Below are positions 8,625 through 17,062 of a DNA stretch of 64,000 bases, one piece after another. The DNA comes from Rhizobium leguminosarum. GTDB taxonomy: Bacteria; Pseudomonadota; Alphaproteobacteria; Rhizobiales; Rhizobiaceae. The notes below the pieces were generated by a model. That model was not told the origin of the DNA. It saw nothing but the letters and a program-made list of their open reading frames with translations, and made no database searches. A program made the position numbers and the translations under genes. The first letter of the stretch is position 1. Every line of letters starts with the position of its first letter. The stretch covers positions 110,448-174,447 of the forward strand of contig NZ_MZMU01000025.1 of assembly GCF_004123835.1 (NCBI RefSeq), in the 5' to 3' direction.

Positions 8625-9760
8625 GCGACACGGCGTCCCTGGCGCCAGACGGAGCGCGTCACCGGCACGCCATGTGAGCGGTGGACGCGGACAAGATCAG
8701 CGCGCAGCCCCGTTGCGATCCGGCCGCGGTCATCGAGGCTGACGGTGCGGGCGGGCGTCGATGTCACCATGGCGATCGCCTTCGGCAGGCTGATGCTCTC
8801 GACTTCGTCGGCGAGGATGAACGGCGCATGCAGCAGGCTGAGCGGCACGTAGTCGGAGGAAAGCACGTCGAGCACGCCCATCTCGGCAAGATCGCGGGCG
8901 GCGATATTGCCGGAATGCGACTTGCCGCGCACGATGTTCGGCGCGCCCATCAGCACGCTCATGCCGTGCTCGTGCGACGCCCTGGCGGCATCGAAGCTGG
9001 TCGGGAACTCAGCCAGGCGCACACCGTTGTCGATTGCCTCGTCGACATGGGAGAGCGTCGCGTCGTCATGGCTTGCCACGGTAATGCCGCGCTCGGCGCA
9101 GACCTTGGCGATGGCGTCGCGGTGCGGCGTCGAATTGCGCGCCGATTCTGCCTGGCGCTTGGCGACGAAACGCGCGAAAGCCTCGTCGCTCAGGCCCCGC
9201 TTCTTCTGGTAGTAAAAGATATACTGGTCCATCGTCTGGAACTGACGCTGGCCGGGCGCATGGTCCATCAGCGAGACGAGCCGCACATGCCGGTCGTTTT
9301 CGAAATCGGCGAAGTGTTCGAGCACGTTGTCGGCCGAGACCTCGCAGCGCAGGTGGATGAGATGCTCGGCGCGCAGCCTGCCTTCCGTCTCCGCCGACTG
9401 GATGGCATCGGCCATCTCTCGCATCTCGCCGTGTTCGAAGCCGCCGTCCTCGTCCGCGCCCATGCGCAGGCAGTCGAACACCGTGGTGATGCCTGAGGTG
9501 ACGATCTGGGCGTCATGCGCCTGGACTGCGGCGGTCTTGTTCCAGCGGATGCCGGGGCGCGGCTGGTAATGGCCTTCGAGATGATCAGTGTGCAACTCGA
9601 CGAGACCGGGAATGACGTAGTCGCCTTCGAAATCTTCGCCGGCTACCGAGTTGCCTTCGGAGATATCGGCGATCTTCCCGTCGCGAATGAGGATCGATCC
9701 TGAGAGGATGTCGTCCTCGAGAACGATGCGGGCGTTGGAAAACACGGTCTCTTTGCTCAT
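8621..9760 (-). CDS. phnM: Alpha-D-ribose 1-methylphosphonate 5-triphosphate diphosphatase
   Basis: 379 residues, an amidohydrolase-fold metalloenzyme. The metal-binding motif VIPGLVELHTDHLEGH lies near residue 55 and later conserved stretches include VASHDDATLSHVDEA and SSDYVPLSLLHA. PhnM removes diphosphate from the ribose 5-triphosphate phosphonate made by PhnGHIL, giving the PhnJ substrate. The start at 9760 (MSKETVFSNARIVLEDD) is supported by where the family begins; the frame stays open upstream but that overlaps the DUF1045 gene. It is 13 bases downstream of that gene, in the phn operon. Confidence 0.94.
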   Translation of the reverse strand: MSKETVFSNARIVLEDDILSGSILIRDGKIADISEGNSVAGEDFEGDYVIPGLVELHTDHLEGHYQPRPGIRWNKTAAVQAHDAQIVTSGITTVFDCLRMGADEDGGFEHGEMREMADAIQSAETEGRLRAEHLIHLRCEVSADNVLEHFADFENDRHVRLVSLMDHAPGQRQFQTMDQYIFYYQKKRGLSDEAFARFVAKRQAESARNSTPHRDAIAKVCAERGITVASHDDATLSHVDEAIDNGVRLAEFPTSFDAARASHEHGMSVLMGAPNIVRGKSHSGNIAARDLAEMGVLDVLSSDYVPLSLLHAPFILADEVESISLPKAIAMVTSTPARTVSLDDRGRIATGLRADLVRVHRSHGVPVTRSVWRQGRRVA

Positions 9761-9773
9761 GTCGTCAGGTCTT

Positions 9774-10535
9774 TCAGCGTTTGGCGCCGGCAAGCGGCAG
9801 CCAGGAATGAACTTTGAATGGGGCGCCGCGCGTCTCCTCGGTGAAGACGGCAAGGCCGGAAATCAAAAGCGGCCGTCCGGTGAAATCGGCAAACCGCTCG
9901 GTCAGGATCGCTTTCATCACCTCGGCGCGTGTCTCGGGCACCTGGCCGCTCAGCGTCATGTGAAAGCCGAAATCCTCCATGACGTAAGGATAACCCCAGC
10001 GCTGCAGATGGGCGCGTTGGCTGTCGCTGAGCTTCTCCGGGTTGCGCCGCGCCATATCGGCCCCGGAAAGCGCTGCGCGGAACGGTTCGAATGACCTTAC
10101 CACCTTCGCGGCGAAATCCTGAAGAGGTTGATGAAGAGAACCAGGAACGAGGGCAAAAAAACGGCCGAGCTGGCCAAGCACAAGTTCAGGAATCTCGAAG
10201 GCTTGGGTGCGCTGGGCAAAATCCTCGGCAACGGTCATGAGATCCCTCTCGGTGACGGAGGAGGCAAGCGAAAACGGCGCCTTGATCGTGGCGTGAAAGC
10301 CGTAGCGGCGGGGGTCGGCGGTCAGCTCGCGCTGTTCAGCAGCACCCAGCTGCTCATGGTCCGGTGCAGGATAGGTCTCGCCGGTGAAGGCATTGCGGCC
10401 GAGCCAGAGCGAGGCCGCGCCGGTCAGGGGATCATCCTTCGGCGGCGAGAAATAGAGAGCGTAGCGCAAGGCTTTTATCCTGGGGATCGTCCAAACGGGG
10501 AGGGCACAGTGCAGTGATTTGGCGGCGAACCGCAA
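9774..10535 (-). CDS. DUF1045 phosphonate-operon protein, 2H phosphoesterase type
   Basis: 253 residues. Two HxT/S-type motifs typical of the 2H phosphoesterase superfamily are visible: YGFHATIKAPF (His81) and FGFHMTLSG (His192). Proteins of this family are known as companions of C-P lyase genes (DUF1045, phosphonate metabolism protein). 2H enzymes act on cyclic phosphodiesters, and no phnP is present here, so a role in opening the cyclic ribose phosphate left by PhnJ is a reasonable inference but unproven. The only ATG is at 10535; similarity seems to begin near ALRYALYF, so a TTG start at 10469 is possible. It sits between phnE2 and phnM. Confidence 0.82.
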   Translation of the reverse strand: MRFAAKSLHCALPVWTIPRIKALRYALYFSPPKDDPLTGAASLWLGRNAFTGETYPAPDHEQLGAAEQRELTADPRRYGFHATIKAPFSLASSVTERDLMTVAEDFAQRTQAFEIPELVLGQLGRFFALVPGSLHQPLQDFAAKVVRSFEPFRAALSGADMARRNPEKLSDSQRAHLQRWGYPYVMEDFGFHMTLSGQVPETRAEVMKAILTERFADFTGRPLLISGLAVFTEETRGAPFKVHSWLPLAGAKR

Positions 10536-10588
10536 GCAGGCTCCCGGCTAAAAGATTTCCGTGACAGAATGATGATGGCGTCAATTCG

Positions 10589-11941
10589 TCAGTGGCCCTT
10601 TTTTCCCATCACGCGCGAACGCAGCGCATTCGAGAGATTGTCGAAGGCGAAGACCACGAGGAGGATCAGCAGGACCATATAGGCGACTTTGTCCCAGTCC
10701 GAATTGGTCTTCATGGATTCGAGCAGCTTGAGGCCAATGCCGCCCGCACCGACGGCGCCGATGACGGTCGCCGAGCGGGTATTCGATTCCCAGAAATAGA
10801 GCGATTGCGAGATGAACACCGGCAGGACCTGGGGGATGACGCCGTAGCGTTGGACGGCCACCGGTGCCGCACCGACCGATTTCACGCCCTCACGCTGCTT
10901 ATCGTCGATGTTCTCAAGCGCTTCGGCATAGACCTTTCCGAGCGCGCCGGTATCGGTGAAGAAGATCGCTGCGATGCCCGGAAGCGGCCCTGGGCCGAAG
11001 GCACGGGTGAAGAACAACGCCCAGATCAGCATGTCGATCGAGCGCAGGAAGTCGAAGAGCCGCTTCGTGGCCCAGTTCGCAGCGCGGCTCCGCGTGATGT
11101 TGCGCGCGGCGATGAAGGCAAGCGGGAAAGCGACCAGCGTGCCGAAGAGCGTACCGACAAAGGCCATGACCAGCGTCTGCATCAACTTCGACAGGATGTC
11201 GCCATGCTGCCAGCTTGCGTTGTTCAGGAAGTTGTCCAATGCCAGCGAGGCATTGGACTGGTTGGGATCGAGCCGTTCGCCGGAGAACATCAGGCCGACC
11301 ACCTCAAGCAGGTTGCGGCCCCAGAAGGGCGACTGCGTATCGAAGAAGAAGTTCGCCCAGCCGAGAAAGCGGCGCTGGACATAGACTTGGCTGGTACGGA
11401 TTTCCGCTTGTCCCGCGAAGCCGTAATAGACGATCACCTTGTTGTCGTCCTGCTCCATCTGGGAAGGCGCATCGGCCGGCAGGGAGGCACGATCGCGGGT
11501 GACGGTCACGGGATAGAGCTTGCCGCCGATATAGACGTCGACGCGGCTCGGCGTCACTTCCATGCGGTTGTCGTCGCCACCGAAGGTGACGGTGTATCCG
11601 CTGCCATCGGCATTGGGCTTCAGCCAGTTGATATCGGCGCCCTCGGGATATTGGCGGCGGCTCGTCCATTGGGGGACGACCTGATCGTTCTGGAAACGCA
11701 GGCGCGGCTGGGCGCGCCAGGAATACCAGTCCTGGACATAGATTGCAGCACGGTCCCAGTTGCCGTTCACAAAGGTGGGAATGACGTTGAAGAAGGCGAA
11801 GCAGAAGGCAAGGTAAACGAAAACCGCAGCTGAAATGAGGAGCAGACCCCAGCGCTGCATGAAGCTGCGATGGAAGACGTCCGGATAGGCGGAAAGCAGT
11901 CGTTCGCGCTCGGCGGCGTTGATGGTCGGAACCGAGGACAT
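10589..11941 (-). CDS. phnE: Phosphonate ABC transporter permease, large form
   Basis: 450 residues, longer than the usual ~280 for PhnE. After a first membrane helix (LLLISAAVFVYLAFCFAFF, about residues 32-50) comes a polar, probably periplasmic, insert of about 170 residues, then a standard permease core with the EAA-like loop (GAAPVAVQRYGVIPQVLP) and further helices (AYMVLLILLVVFAF). It should pair with the PhnE1 permease in a PhnC-D-E1-E2 importer. The ATG at 11941 overlaps the phnE1 stop (TGATG), so the 27 residues open upstream were not included. A good number of rhizobial phosphonate importers have two permeases. Confidence 0.92.
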   Translation of the reverse strand: MSSVPTINAAERERLLSAYPDVFHRSFMQRWGLLLISAAVFVYLAFCFAFFNVIPTFVNGNWDRAAIYVQDWYSWRAQPRLRFQNDQVVPQWTSRRQYPEGADINWLKPNADGSGYTVTFGGDDNRMEVTPSRVDVYIGGKLYPVTVTRDRASLPADAPSQMEQDDNKVIVYYGFAGQAEIRTSQVYVQRRFLGWANFFFDTQSPFWGRNLLEVVGLMFSGERLDPNQSNASLALDNFLNNASWQHGDILSKLMQTLVMAFVGTLFGTLVAFPLAFIAARNITRSRAANWATKRLFDFLRSIDMLIWALFFTRAFGPGPLPGIAAIFFTDTGALGKVYAEALENIDDKQREGVKSVGAAPVAVQRYGVIPQVLPVFISQSLYFWESNTRSATVIGAVGAGGIGLKLLESMKTNSDWDKVAYMVLLILLVVFAFDNLSNALRSRVMGKKGH

Positions 11942-12921
11942 CAGGCTGCTCCCTGTCCGAATTCGAAGGACTGCTTGCCGATCAGCCGGCGGCGCAGCCA
12001 GGCGGAGAATTGGTCGACGCAAATGACGGTGATCAGCAGCAGGATGATGATCGCATAGGTCTTGGCAGCATGGTCGCGTCCGATCGACAGGCTGAAGACC
12101 TCGCCTATGCCGCCGCCGCCGACGGCGCCGATAATAGTCGAGGCGCGCACGTTGATCTCGGTCCGCAGCAGCGTGTAGGAGACGAAGTTCGGCAACACCT
12201 GCGGCAGGATCGCGAAGCGTACGCGCTCCAGCCAGCTGGCGCCGGCGGCGCGCAGGCCTTCATCCGGCTTCATGTCAGCATTCTCGACGACTTCGAAGAA
12301 CAGCTTCCCAAGCGCGCCGACAGTATGGACCCATACCGCGATGATCGCCGAAATCGGTCCGATCGACAGGATCGCGGCGAGAAGACCGGCGACGACGATC
12401 TCCGGGAAGGCGCGCATGATTTCCATGATGCGCCGCACGACCCAGCGCGTCACGCCTGCACCGACCAGATTGGTAGAAGCGAAAAAGCAAAGCAAGAACG
12501 CGCCGCTCGCACCGAGAATGGTGGAGACGATGGCGATGTTGAGCGTTATCGCGAGCTGGTAGAAGAAATTCGGGATGTAGAAACTATCGGTGATCCAGAC
12601 GCGGTCGCTTGTATAGTCGTACTTGATCGAACCGTCGGAGAAGGGCGACGGTAGGTCGAACATGGCGCGGAAGATCTCCAGCGGACTGTCCGGCACGAAG
12701 CTCTTCATGAAGTCGAAGAGATAGGGAAGGCGCTCGAAGAACTTGCCCGAATTGGCGCTGTTGGCGAAATCGAGCGAGGCGCAGAGGATGATCAGGAAGA
12801 CCACGATTGAAACGACGGTATAGATCCGCCGCGTTCGGACTTGGCTCTGATAATGATCGAGGATGGTGCGGGAGCTCTCCTGCAATCCGCTCAGAGGGCC
12901 CGCGCCGGCCGAGTGCGCCAT
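11941..12921 (-). CDS. phnE: Phosphonate ABC transporter permease, first permease
   Basis: 326 residues, an inner-membrane protein with about six helices (TVVSIVVFLIILCASL near residue 40; ILGASGAFLLCFFAS; VVAGLLAAILSIGPISAIIAV; IIILLLITVICV). The cytoplasmic coupling loop is recognisable (RAAGASWLERVRFAILPQVLP). It forms the membrane path of the phosphonate importer with PhnE2, energised by PhnC and fed by PhnD. It follows phnD after 68 bases that contain an intrinsic terminator, so its transcription depends on read-through. Confidence 0.93.
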   Translation of the reverse strand: MAHSAGAGPLSGLQESSRTILDHYQSQVRTRRIYTVVSIVVFLIILCASLDFANSANSGKFFERLPYLFDFMKSFVPDSPLEIFRAMFDLPSPFSDGSIKYDYTSDRVWITDSFYIPNFFYQLAITLNIAIVSTILGASGAFLLCFFASTNLVGAGVTRWVVRRIMEIMRAFPEIVVAGLLAAILSIGPISAIIAVWVHTVGALGKLFFEVVENADMKPDEGLRAAGASWLERVRFAILPQVLPNFVSYTLLRTEINVRASTIIGAVGGGGIGEVFSLSIGRDHAAKTYAIIILLLITVICVDQFSAWLRRRLIGKQSFEFGQGAA

Positions 12922-12938
12922 ATGTGGCTTCCTTCCTG

Positions 12939-12968
12939 AAAAACGGCGGCATCATCATGATGCCGCCG
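12939..12968 (-). terminator. Intrinsic terminator/attenuator between phnD and phnE1
   Basis: On the minus strand an 11 bp GC-rich stem (CGGCGGCATCA with TGATGCCGCCG, 12968-12944) is followed immediately by five T residues (12943-12939), 21 bases after the phnD stop. It would reduce expression of the permeases relative to the binding protein. Confidence 0.85.
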
Positions 12969-12989
12969 CGAGATTGTTCAGACTGAGGA

Positions 12990-13901
12990 TCAGCCGCCGA
13001 TAACGGCCTTACGGGCGTCGATGATCGTCTGGTAGAAGCTCTGGTCGACTGGCGCCCAGTCAACGTAGCCGCCGCCCGTGAACGATTCGAAGCAGCTCTT
13101 GTCCTTCTTCGGCAGCTCGGCGAAGTAGGCGGTAACCTTCTTCTGGAGGTCGGCCGGCAGCTTCTGGGAAACCATCAGCGGACCGTTCGGGATGAGCGGC
13201 GACTTCCAGACTTCGACGATATCGTCCATGTCGAGCAGACCCTTGGTGACCATCTGGTGCAGATTTCCGGAGGTGTAGCCCTGCGCCCAGTCGCCCTGAC
13301 CGGAACCGAAGGTGGTACCGACGTCGAACTTCTTATCGAGAACGCCGAGAACGAGGTTCTCGTGGCCGCCGCCAAAGCCGGTTTCAGAGAAGTACTGCTT
13401 GACTGGAGCACCGGTGTCCTTCGGAAGGGCAACGTTAGGAACAAGGTAGCCGGAGGTAGAGTCCGGATCGGCGAAGCCGAGCTTCTTGCCCTTGGCGTCG
13501 GCAAGCGTCTTGATGCCGGAATCCTTGCGGGCAACCATAATCGAGTAGTAGCCGGTCGAACCGTCGGCCTGCTTGGTGGTGAGAACCGGAGTGACGGCGT
13601 TCGGATCCTTGATATAGACCGCGGCGTAAGAGGCGGCGCCCATGACGGCGAGGTCGATCGTGCCGCCGAGGAGACCCTGAATGACGCCGTTGTAGTTCGG
13701 CGACGGGAAGAGCTGGACTTCGGAGACGCCGGTGGCGGCGATCAGGCCCGGCTTGACGCACTCGGTGCGACGAACCTGGTCGGCTTCGTTTTCACCGCCA
13801 TCGAGACCGATGCGGAGGACCTTGACGTCCTGGGCAGCGGCATTGCTGGCGAGGGCGGCGACGGCGATGGTTGCCATCAGGATCTTGCGGAATGCAGACA
13901 T
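12990..13901 (-). CDS. phnD: Phosphonate ABC transporter substrate-binding protein
   Basis: 303 residues. A signal peptide is clear (MSAFRKILMATIAVAALASNAAAQ). The mature protein shows PhnD features: VLRIGLDGGENE, LGGTIDLAVMGAASYAAVY, GKKLGFADPDSTSGYLVP. It captures phosphonates in the periplasm and delivers them to PhnE1/E2. The ATG at 13901 is preceded by AAAGGAGA at ideal distance, so it is preferred over an in-frame ATG at 13922. The stop is followed by an intrinsic terminator. 73 bases separate it from phnC. Confidence 0.95.
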   Translation of the reverse strand: MSAFRKILMATIAVAALASNAAAQDVKVLRIGLDGGENEADQVRRTECVKPGLIAATGVSEVQLFPSPNYNGVIQGLLGGTIDLAVMGAASYAAVYIKDPNAVTPVLTTKQADGSTGYYSIMVARKDSGIKTLADAKGKKLGFADPDSTSGYLVPNVALPKDTGAPVKQYFSETGFGGGHENLVLGVLDKKFDVGTTFGSGQGDWAQGYTSGNLHQMVTKGLLDMDDIVEVWKSPLIPNGPLMVSQKLPADLQKKVTAYFAELPKKDKSCFESFTGGGYVDWAPVDQSFYQTIIDARKAVIGG

Positions 13902-13974
13902 AGAAGTCTCCTTTTGTGACATGGTTTGTTTGTCAGTTAGTTTTCCGACCGTTGTCCCGTCGGCCGGAAACGGG

Positions 13975-14820
13975 TCAGTGCACGGCGGCGGCTTTGGCCA
14001 CCATGCCCGATGAGACGTCCTCGGCGCGGCGCTTGGATTCGAGGCTGGTCGAGGTCATCGTTTCGTCGATGCCGGCGCCGTCCTTGCCCGTCCCGTAGAT
14101 TTCCTTCACCGCTACGGCGGTCAGCTGCGAGGGCTGGCCGTCGAAGACGACGCGGCCGCCGGCCATGCCGACGATGCGCTCACAATAGTTGCGGGCGGTG
14201 TCGAGCGTGTGGAGGTTGGTGATGACGGTGATGCCTTCGCGCTCGTTGATGTCGCGCAGCGCATCCATGACGATCTTGGCATTCAGCGGATCGAGCGAGG
14301 CGATCGGCTCGTCGGCGAGAACCATCTTCGGGTTCTGCATCAGCGCGCGGGCGATCGCCACGCGCTGCTGCTGGCCGCCGGACAGCGTGCCGGCTGCCTG
14401 CAGCGCCGTCTGCTCGATGCCGAGGCGTTCGAGCGCCGCGATGGCATGCACGCGTTCCTCGCGGGTGAAGATGTTGAGCAGGCTCATAAGCGTCGAGCGG
14501 TGGTTGAGGCGGCCGAGCATGACATTGGTCAGGACGTCGAGGCGAGGCACAAGGTTGAACTGCTGAAAGATCATCGCGCAATCGCGCTGCCAGTTGCGCA
14601 ACGCCTGGCCGCGAAGCCCCGAGACCTCGACGCCGGCGAAATGAACGGAGCCGGAGCTCGGCTCCTGAAGGCGGTTGATCATGCGCAGCAGCGTCGACTT
14701 GCCGGCGCCGGAGCGGCCGATGATGCCGACCATCTGGCCTTGGGGAATGGCAAGCGTGACGGAATCGACAGCGAGCTTTTTTCCGAAACGACGTGTGACA
14801 TTCTTCAGCTCGAACATCAT
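13975..14820 (-). CDS. phnC: Phosphonate ABC transporter ATP-binding protein
   Basis: 281 residues. Walker A IIGRSGAGKSTLLRM near residue 38, ABC signature LSGGQQQRVAIARAL, Walker B MVLADEPIASLD and the switch His region TNLHTLDTA. It is the ATPase of the PhnCDE importer. The last 40 residues after YGTG are not part of the ABC fold. AGGGGAG precedes the ATG at 14820. The gene starts a second block of the phn region after a 113 base gap that could contain its own phosphate-responsive promoter. Confidence 0.95.
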   Translation of the reverse strand: MMFELKNVTRRFGKKLAVDSVTLAIPQGQMVGIIGRSGAGKSTLLRMINRLQEPSSGSVHFAGVEVSGLRGQALRNWQRDCAMIFQQFNLVPRLDVLTNVMLGRLNHRSTLMSLLNIFTREERVHAIAALERLGIEQTALQAAGTLSGGQQQRVAIARALMQNPKMVLADEPIASLDPLNAKIVMDALRDINEREGITVITNLHTLDTARNYCERIVGMAGGRVVFDGQPSQLTAVAVKEIYGTGKDGAGIDETMTSTSLESKRRAEDVSSGMVAKAAAVH

Positions 14821-14880
14821 GCTCCCCTTATGATCCAGGCCTTGGTCAGCATCGCATTAGTCCCGCTTGATGAACCCCAC

Positions 14881-14909
14881 ATGTCATATTTGTGTAAGTC
14901 CTGTCACAA
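14881..14909 (-). promoter_or_regulatory. Possible Pho box upstream of phnC
   Basis: On the minus strand three 7-base units spaced by 4 bases (TTGTGAC, CTTACAC, ATGACAT; period 11) loosely resemble the PhoB direct repeat CTGTCAT. Only 4 to 5 of 7 bases match in each unit, so the call is weak; position 60-90 bases before phnC is appropriate. Confidence 0.3.
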
Positions 14910-14933
14910 TTCTCCGCCCTTATAATCGGGGGT

Positions 14934-15551
14934 TTAGCCGCCGTATCGGGACAGGAAATCTTCCGCGTCAAGGTTGCGGAAATGCTCGAGCGCCTGGCGC
15001 AGCCGGTCGTGCTCCCAGTCCCACCAGGAAAGCCTGTCCATCCGTTCGCCGATCTCTTTCGGAAAGCGCTCGCGGATGAGCTTGGCCGGCACGCCGCCGA
15101 CGATCGTATAAGGCGCAACGTCCTTAGAGACGACGGCGCCGGCGCCGATCACCGCGCCGTTTCCGACGTTGACGCCGGGCAGGATGGTCGCCCCGTGACC
15201 GATCCAGACGTCGTTGCCGATCGTCACGCGGTTTGCGCGCCGCCAGGCGAAAAAGTCCGTTTCCATGTCGCCGTCCGGCCAGTAGTCGGCGGCGCGATAG
15301 GTGAAATGATGCAGTGTTGCGCGCCAGGTCGGATGGTTGGTGGCGTTGATGCGCACGGCGGCGGCGATATTGACGAATTTGCTGATCGTCGCACACCAGA
15401 CGGAGCCATCCTGCATGATGTAGGAATAGTCGCCGAAGCTGGCCTCGCTGATGCGGCAGCGTTCCGAGACCTCCGTATAGCGCCCGAAGGTGGATTCGCT
15501 GACGGATGCCGTCTCATGAAAGTAGGGCTCGATGCCCAGCTTGCGGCTCAT
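14934..15551 (-). CDS. Phosphonate-operon hexapeptide-repeat acetyltransferase
   Basis: 205 residues of left-handed beta-helix type: repeated hexapeptides such as IGNDVWIGHGATILPGVNV followed by GAVIGAGAVVSKDVAPYTIV and GGVPAKLIRERF, which is the xenobiotic/chloramphenicol O-acetyltransferase class. A subfamily of these proteins is tied to phn operons. By analogy with PhnO of E. coli, a GNAT enzyme that N-acetylates aminoalkylphosphonates, it may modify amino-phosphonates before C-P cleavage, but the substrate is not known. The ATG at 15551 overlaps the phnL stop (ATGA). The frame is open further upstream but only antisense-like to phnL. Confidence 0.88.
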   Translation of the reverse strand: MSRKLGIEPYFHETASVSESTFGRYTEVSERCRISEASFGDYSYIMQDGSVWCATISKFVNIAAAVRINATNHPTWRATLHHFTYRAADYWPDGDMETDFFAWRRANRVTIGNDVWIGHGATILPGVNVGNGAVIGAGAVVSKDVAPYTIVGGVPAKLIRERFPKEIGERMDRLSWWDWEHDRLRQALEHFRNLDAEDFLSRYGG

Positions 15552-16255
15552 GCAGCGATCTTTCTGGGTGAGAACTGCTGGACGTCGAGAATACGGTCGG
15601 CGACGGCTTCGCGCACTTCCTCGTCGTGGAAGATGCCGAGAAGGGCCACACCCGCCTTCTTCTTTTCCGCGATCATGCCGACGACGACGGCACGGTTCCT
15701 GGTATCGAGCGAAGCTGTGGGCTCGTCGAGAAGCAGGATCGTGTGCTCGGTGATGAAGCCGCGCGCGATGTTGACGCGTTGCTGCTCGCCGCCGGAGAAG
15801 GTGGCGGGCGGAAGCTGCCAGAGCGTTTCCGGCAAATTGAGCCTGGCCAGCAGGGCGCCTGCCTTTTCCCGTGCCGTGACGGCGTCCTCGCCGCGCGCCA
15901 CCAGCGGCTCGGCCACCACGTCGATCGCCGCGACGCGCGGCACGGTGCGCAGGAACTGGCTGACATAACCGAGTGTATTGCGGCGGACGTTGAGCACAGT
16001 GCGCGGATCGGTGGAAGCGAGATCGACGATGCGTCCGTCGTGGCGAATGAGGATCTGGCCGGTGTCGACGGCATAATTGCCGTAGATCATCTTGAGCAGC
16101 GAACTCTTTCCAATGCCCGATGGGCCACCGAGCACGACGCATTCGCCTGACGCAACCGAAAAGGCGACATCGGAGACGACCGGCAGCTTGATGCCGTCAC
16201 GCAGATGCATGGTGAAGCTCTTCGAGACTTCCGAAACGACGAGGGGCGTTGCCAT
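15548..16255 (-). CDS. phnL: C-P lyase complex ABC-like protein PhnL
   Basis: 235 residues. Walker A VLGGPSGIGKSSLLKM, signature FSGGEQQRVNIARGF, Walker B ILLLDEPTASLD. PhnL belongs to the ABC ATPase fold but has no permease partner; with PhnG, PhnH and PhnI it supports transfer of the phosphonate onto the C1 of ribose of a nucleoside triphosphate. It lies 30 bases after phnK and overlaps the downstream acetyltransferase gene by 4 bases. Confidence 0.94.
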   Translation of the reverse strand: MATPLVVSEVSKSFTMHLRDGIKLPVVSDVAFSVASGECVVLGGPSGIGKSSLLKMIYGNYAVDTGQILIRHDGRIVDLASTDPRTVLNVRRNTLGYVSQFLRTVPRVAAIDVVAEPLVARGEDAVTAREKAGALLARLNLPETLWQLPPATFSGGEQQRVNIARGFITEHTILLLDEPTASLDTRNRAVVVGMIAEKKKAGVALLGIFHDEEVREAVADRILDVQQFSPRKIAA

Positions 16256-16285
16256 GATTTCTTCTTTCTGGTTTCGGGCCGAGCA

Positions 16286-17062
16286 TTAGACCTGCAGGAT
16301 CGAGGAGACGAGCAACTGCGTATAGGGTTCGCGCGGATCGTCGAGCACGCGGTCGGTGAGTCCGTGTTCGATGACGTAGCCGTCCTTCATCACCATCATC
16401 CGGTGCGAGAGCAGGCGGGCAACGGCGAGATCGTGGGTGACGATGATGGCCGAGAGACCGAGATCGTTGACCAGGCCGCGCACGAGATCGAGCAGCCGCG
16501 CCTGCACCGAGACGTCGAGGCCGCCGGTCGGCTCGTCCATGAAGACGAGGCGCGGGCCGGTGACGAGGTTGCGGGCGATCTGCAATCGCTGGCGCATGCC
16601 GCCGGAAAAGGCGCGCGGCTGGTCGTCGATGCGGTCGGCGTCGATCTCGACGCGTTCCAGCCAGTCGATCGCCGAAGCGCGGATCTTGCCATAGTGCCGG
16701 TCGCCGATCGCCATCAGCCGTTCGCCGACATTGGCGCCGGCTGAGACGGTCATGCGCAGGCCGTCGGCCGGGTTCTGGTGCACGAAGCCCCAGTCGGTGC
16801 GCATCAGGAAACGCCGCTCGGCCTCGTTCATGCGGTAGAGATCGCGGTAGCTGCCGTCGCGCATGTGATATTCGACGCTGCCGGTGCTCGGCAACAGCCG
16901 GGTGGAGAGGCAGTTGAGCAGCGTTGTCTTGCCGGAGCCGGACTCACCGACGATGGCGAGCACCTCGCCGGGCCAGAGCTCGAAGGAGACGTCGCGGCAG
17001 CCGATGCGGTTGCCGTAGAATTTCGAAACGTCGTGGACTTTGAGAAGCGGAGTATCGCTCAT
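16286..17062 (-). CDS. phnK: C-P lyase complex ABC-like protein PhnK
   Basis: 258 residues. Walker A IVGESGSGKTTLLNCL, signature FSGGMRQRLQIARNL, Walker B RLVFMDEPTGGLDVS. In the E. coli complex PhnK docks on PhnJ of the PhnGHIJ core. The ATG at 17062 (MSDTPLLKVHDVSKFYG) overlaps the phnJ stop (ATGA), and this start matches the beginning of the ABC domain; 48 residues open upstream are antisense-like to phnJ coding. Confidence 0.94.
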   Translation of the reverse strand: MSDTPLLKVHDVSKFYGNRIGCRDVSFELWPGEVLAIVGESGSGKTTLLNCLSTRLLPSTGSVEYHMRDGSYRDLYRMNEAERRFLMRTDWGFVHQNPADGLRMTVSAGANVGERLMAIGDRHYGKIRASAIDWLERVEIDADRIDDQPRAFSGGMRQRLQIARNLVTGPRLVFMDEPTGGLDVSVQARLLDLVRGLVNDLGLSAIIVTHDLAVARLLSHRMMVMKDGYVIEHGLTDRVLDDPREPYTQLLVSSILQV

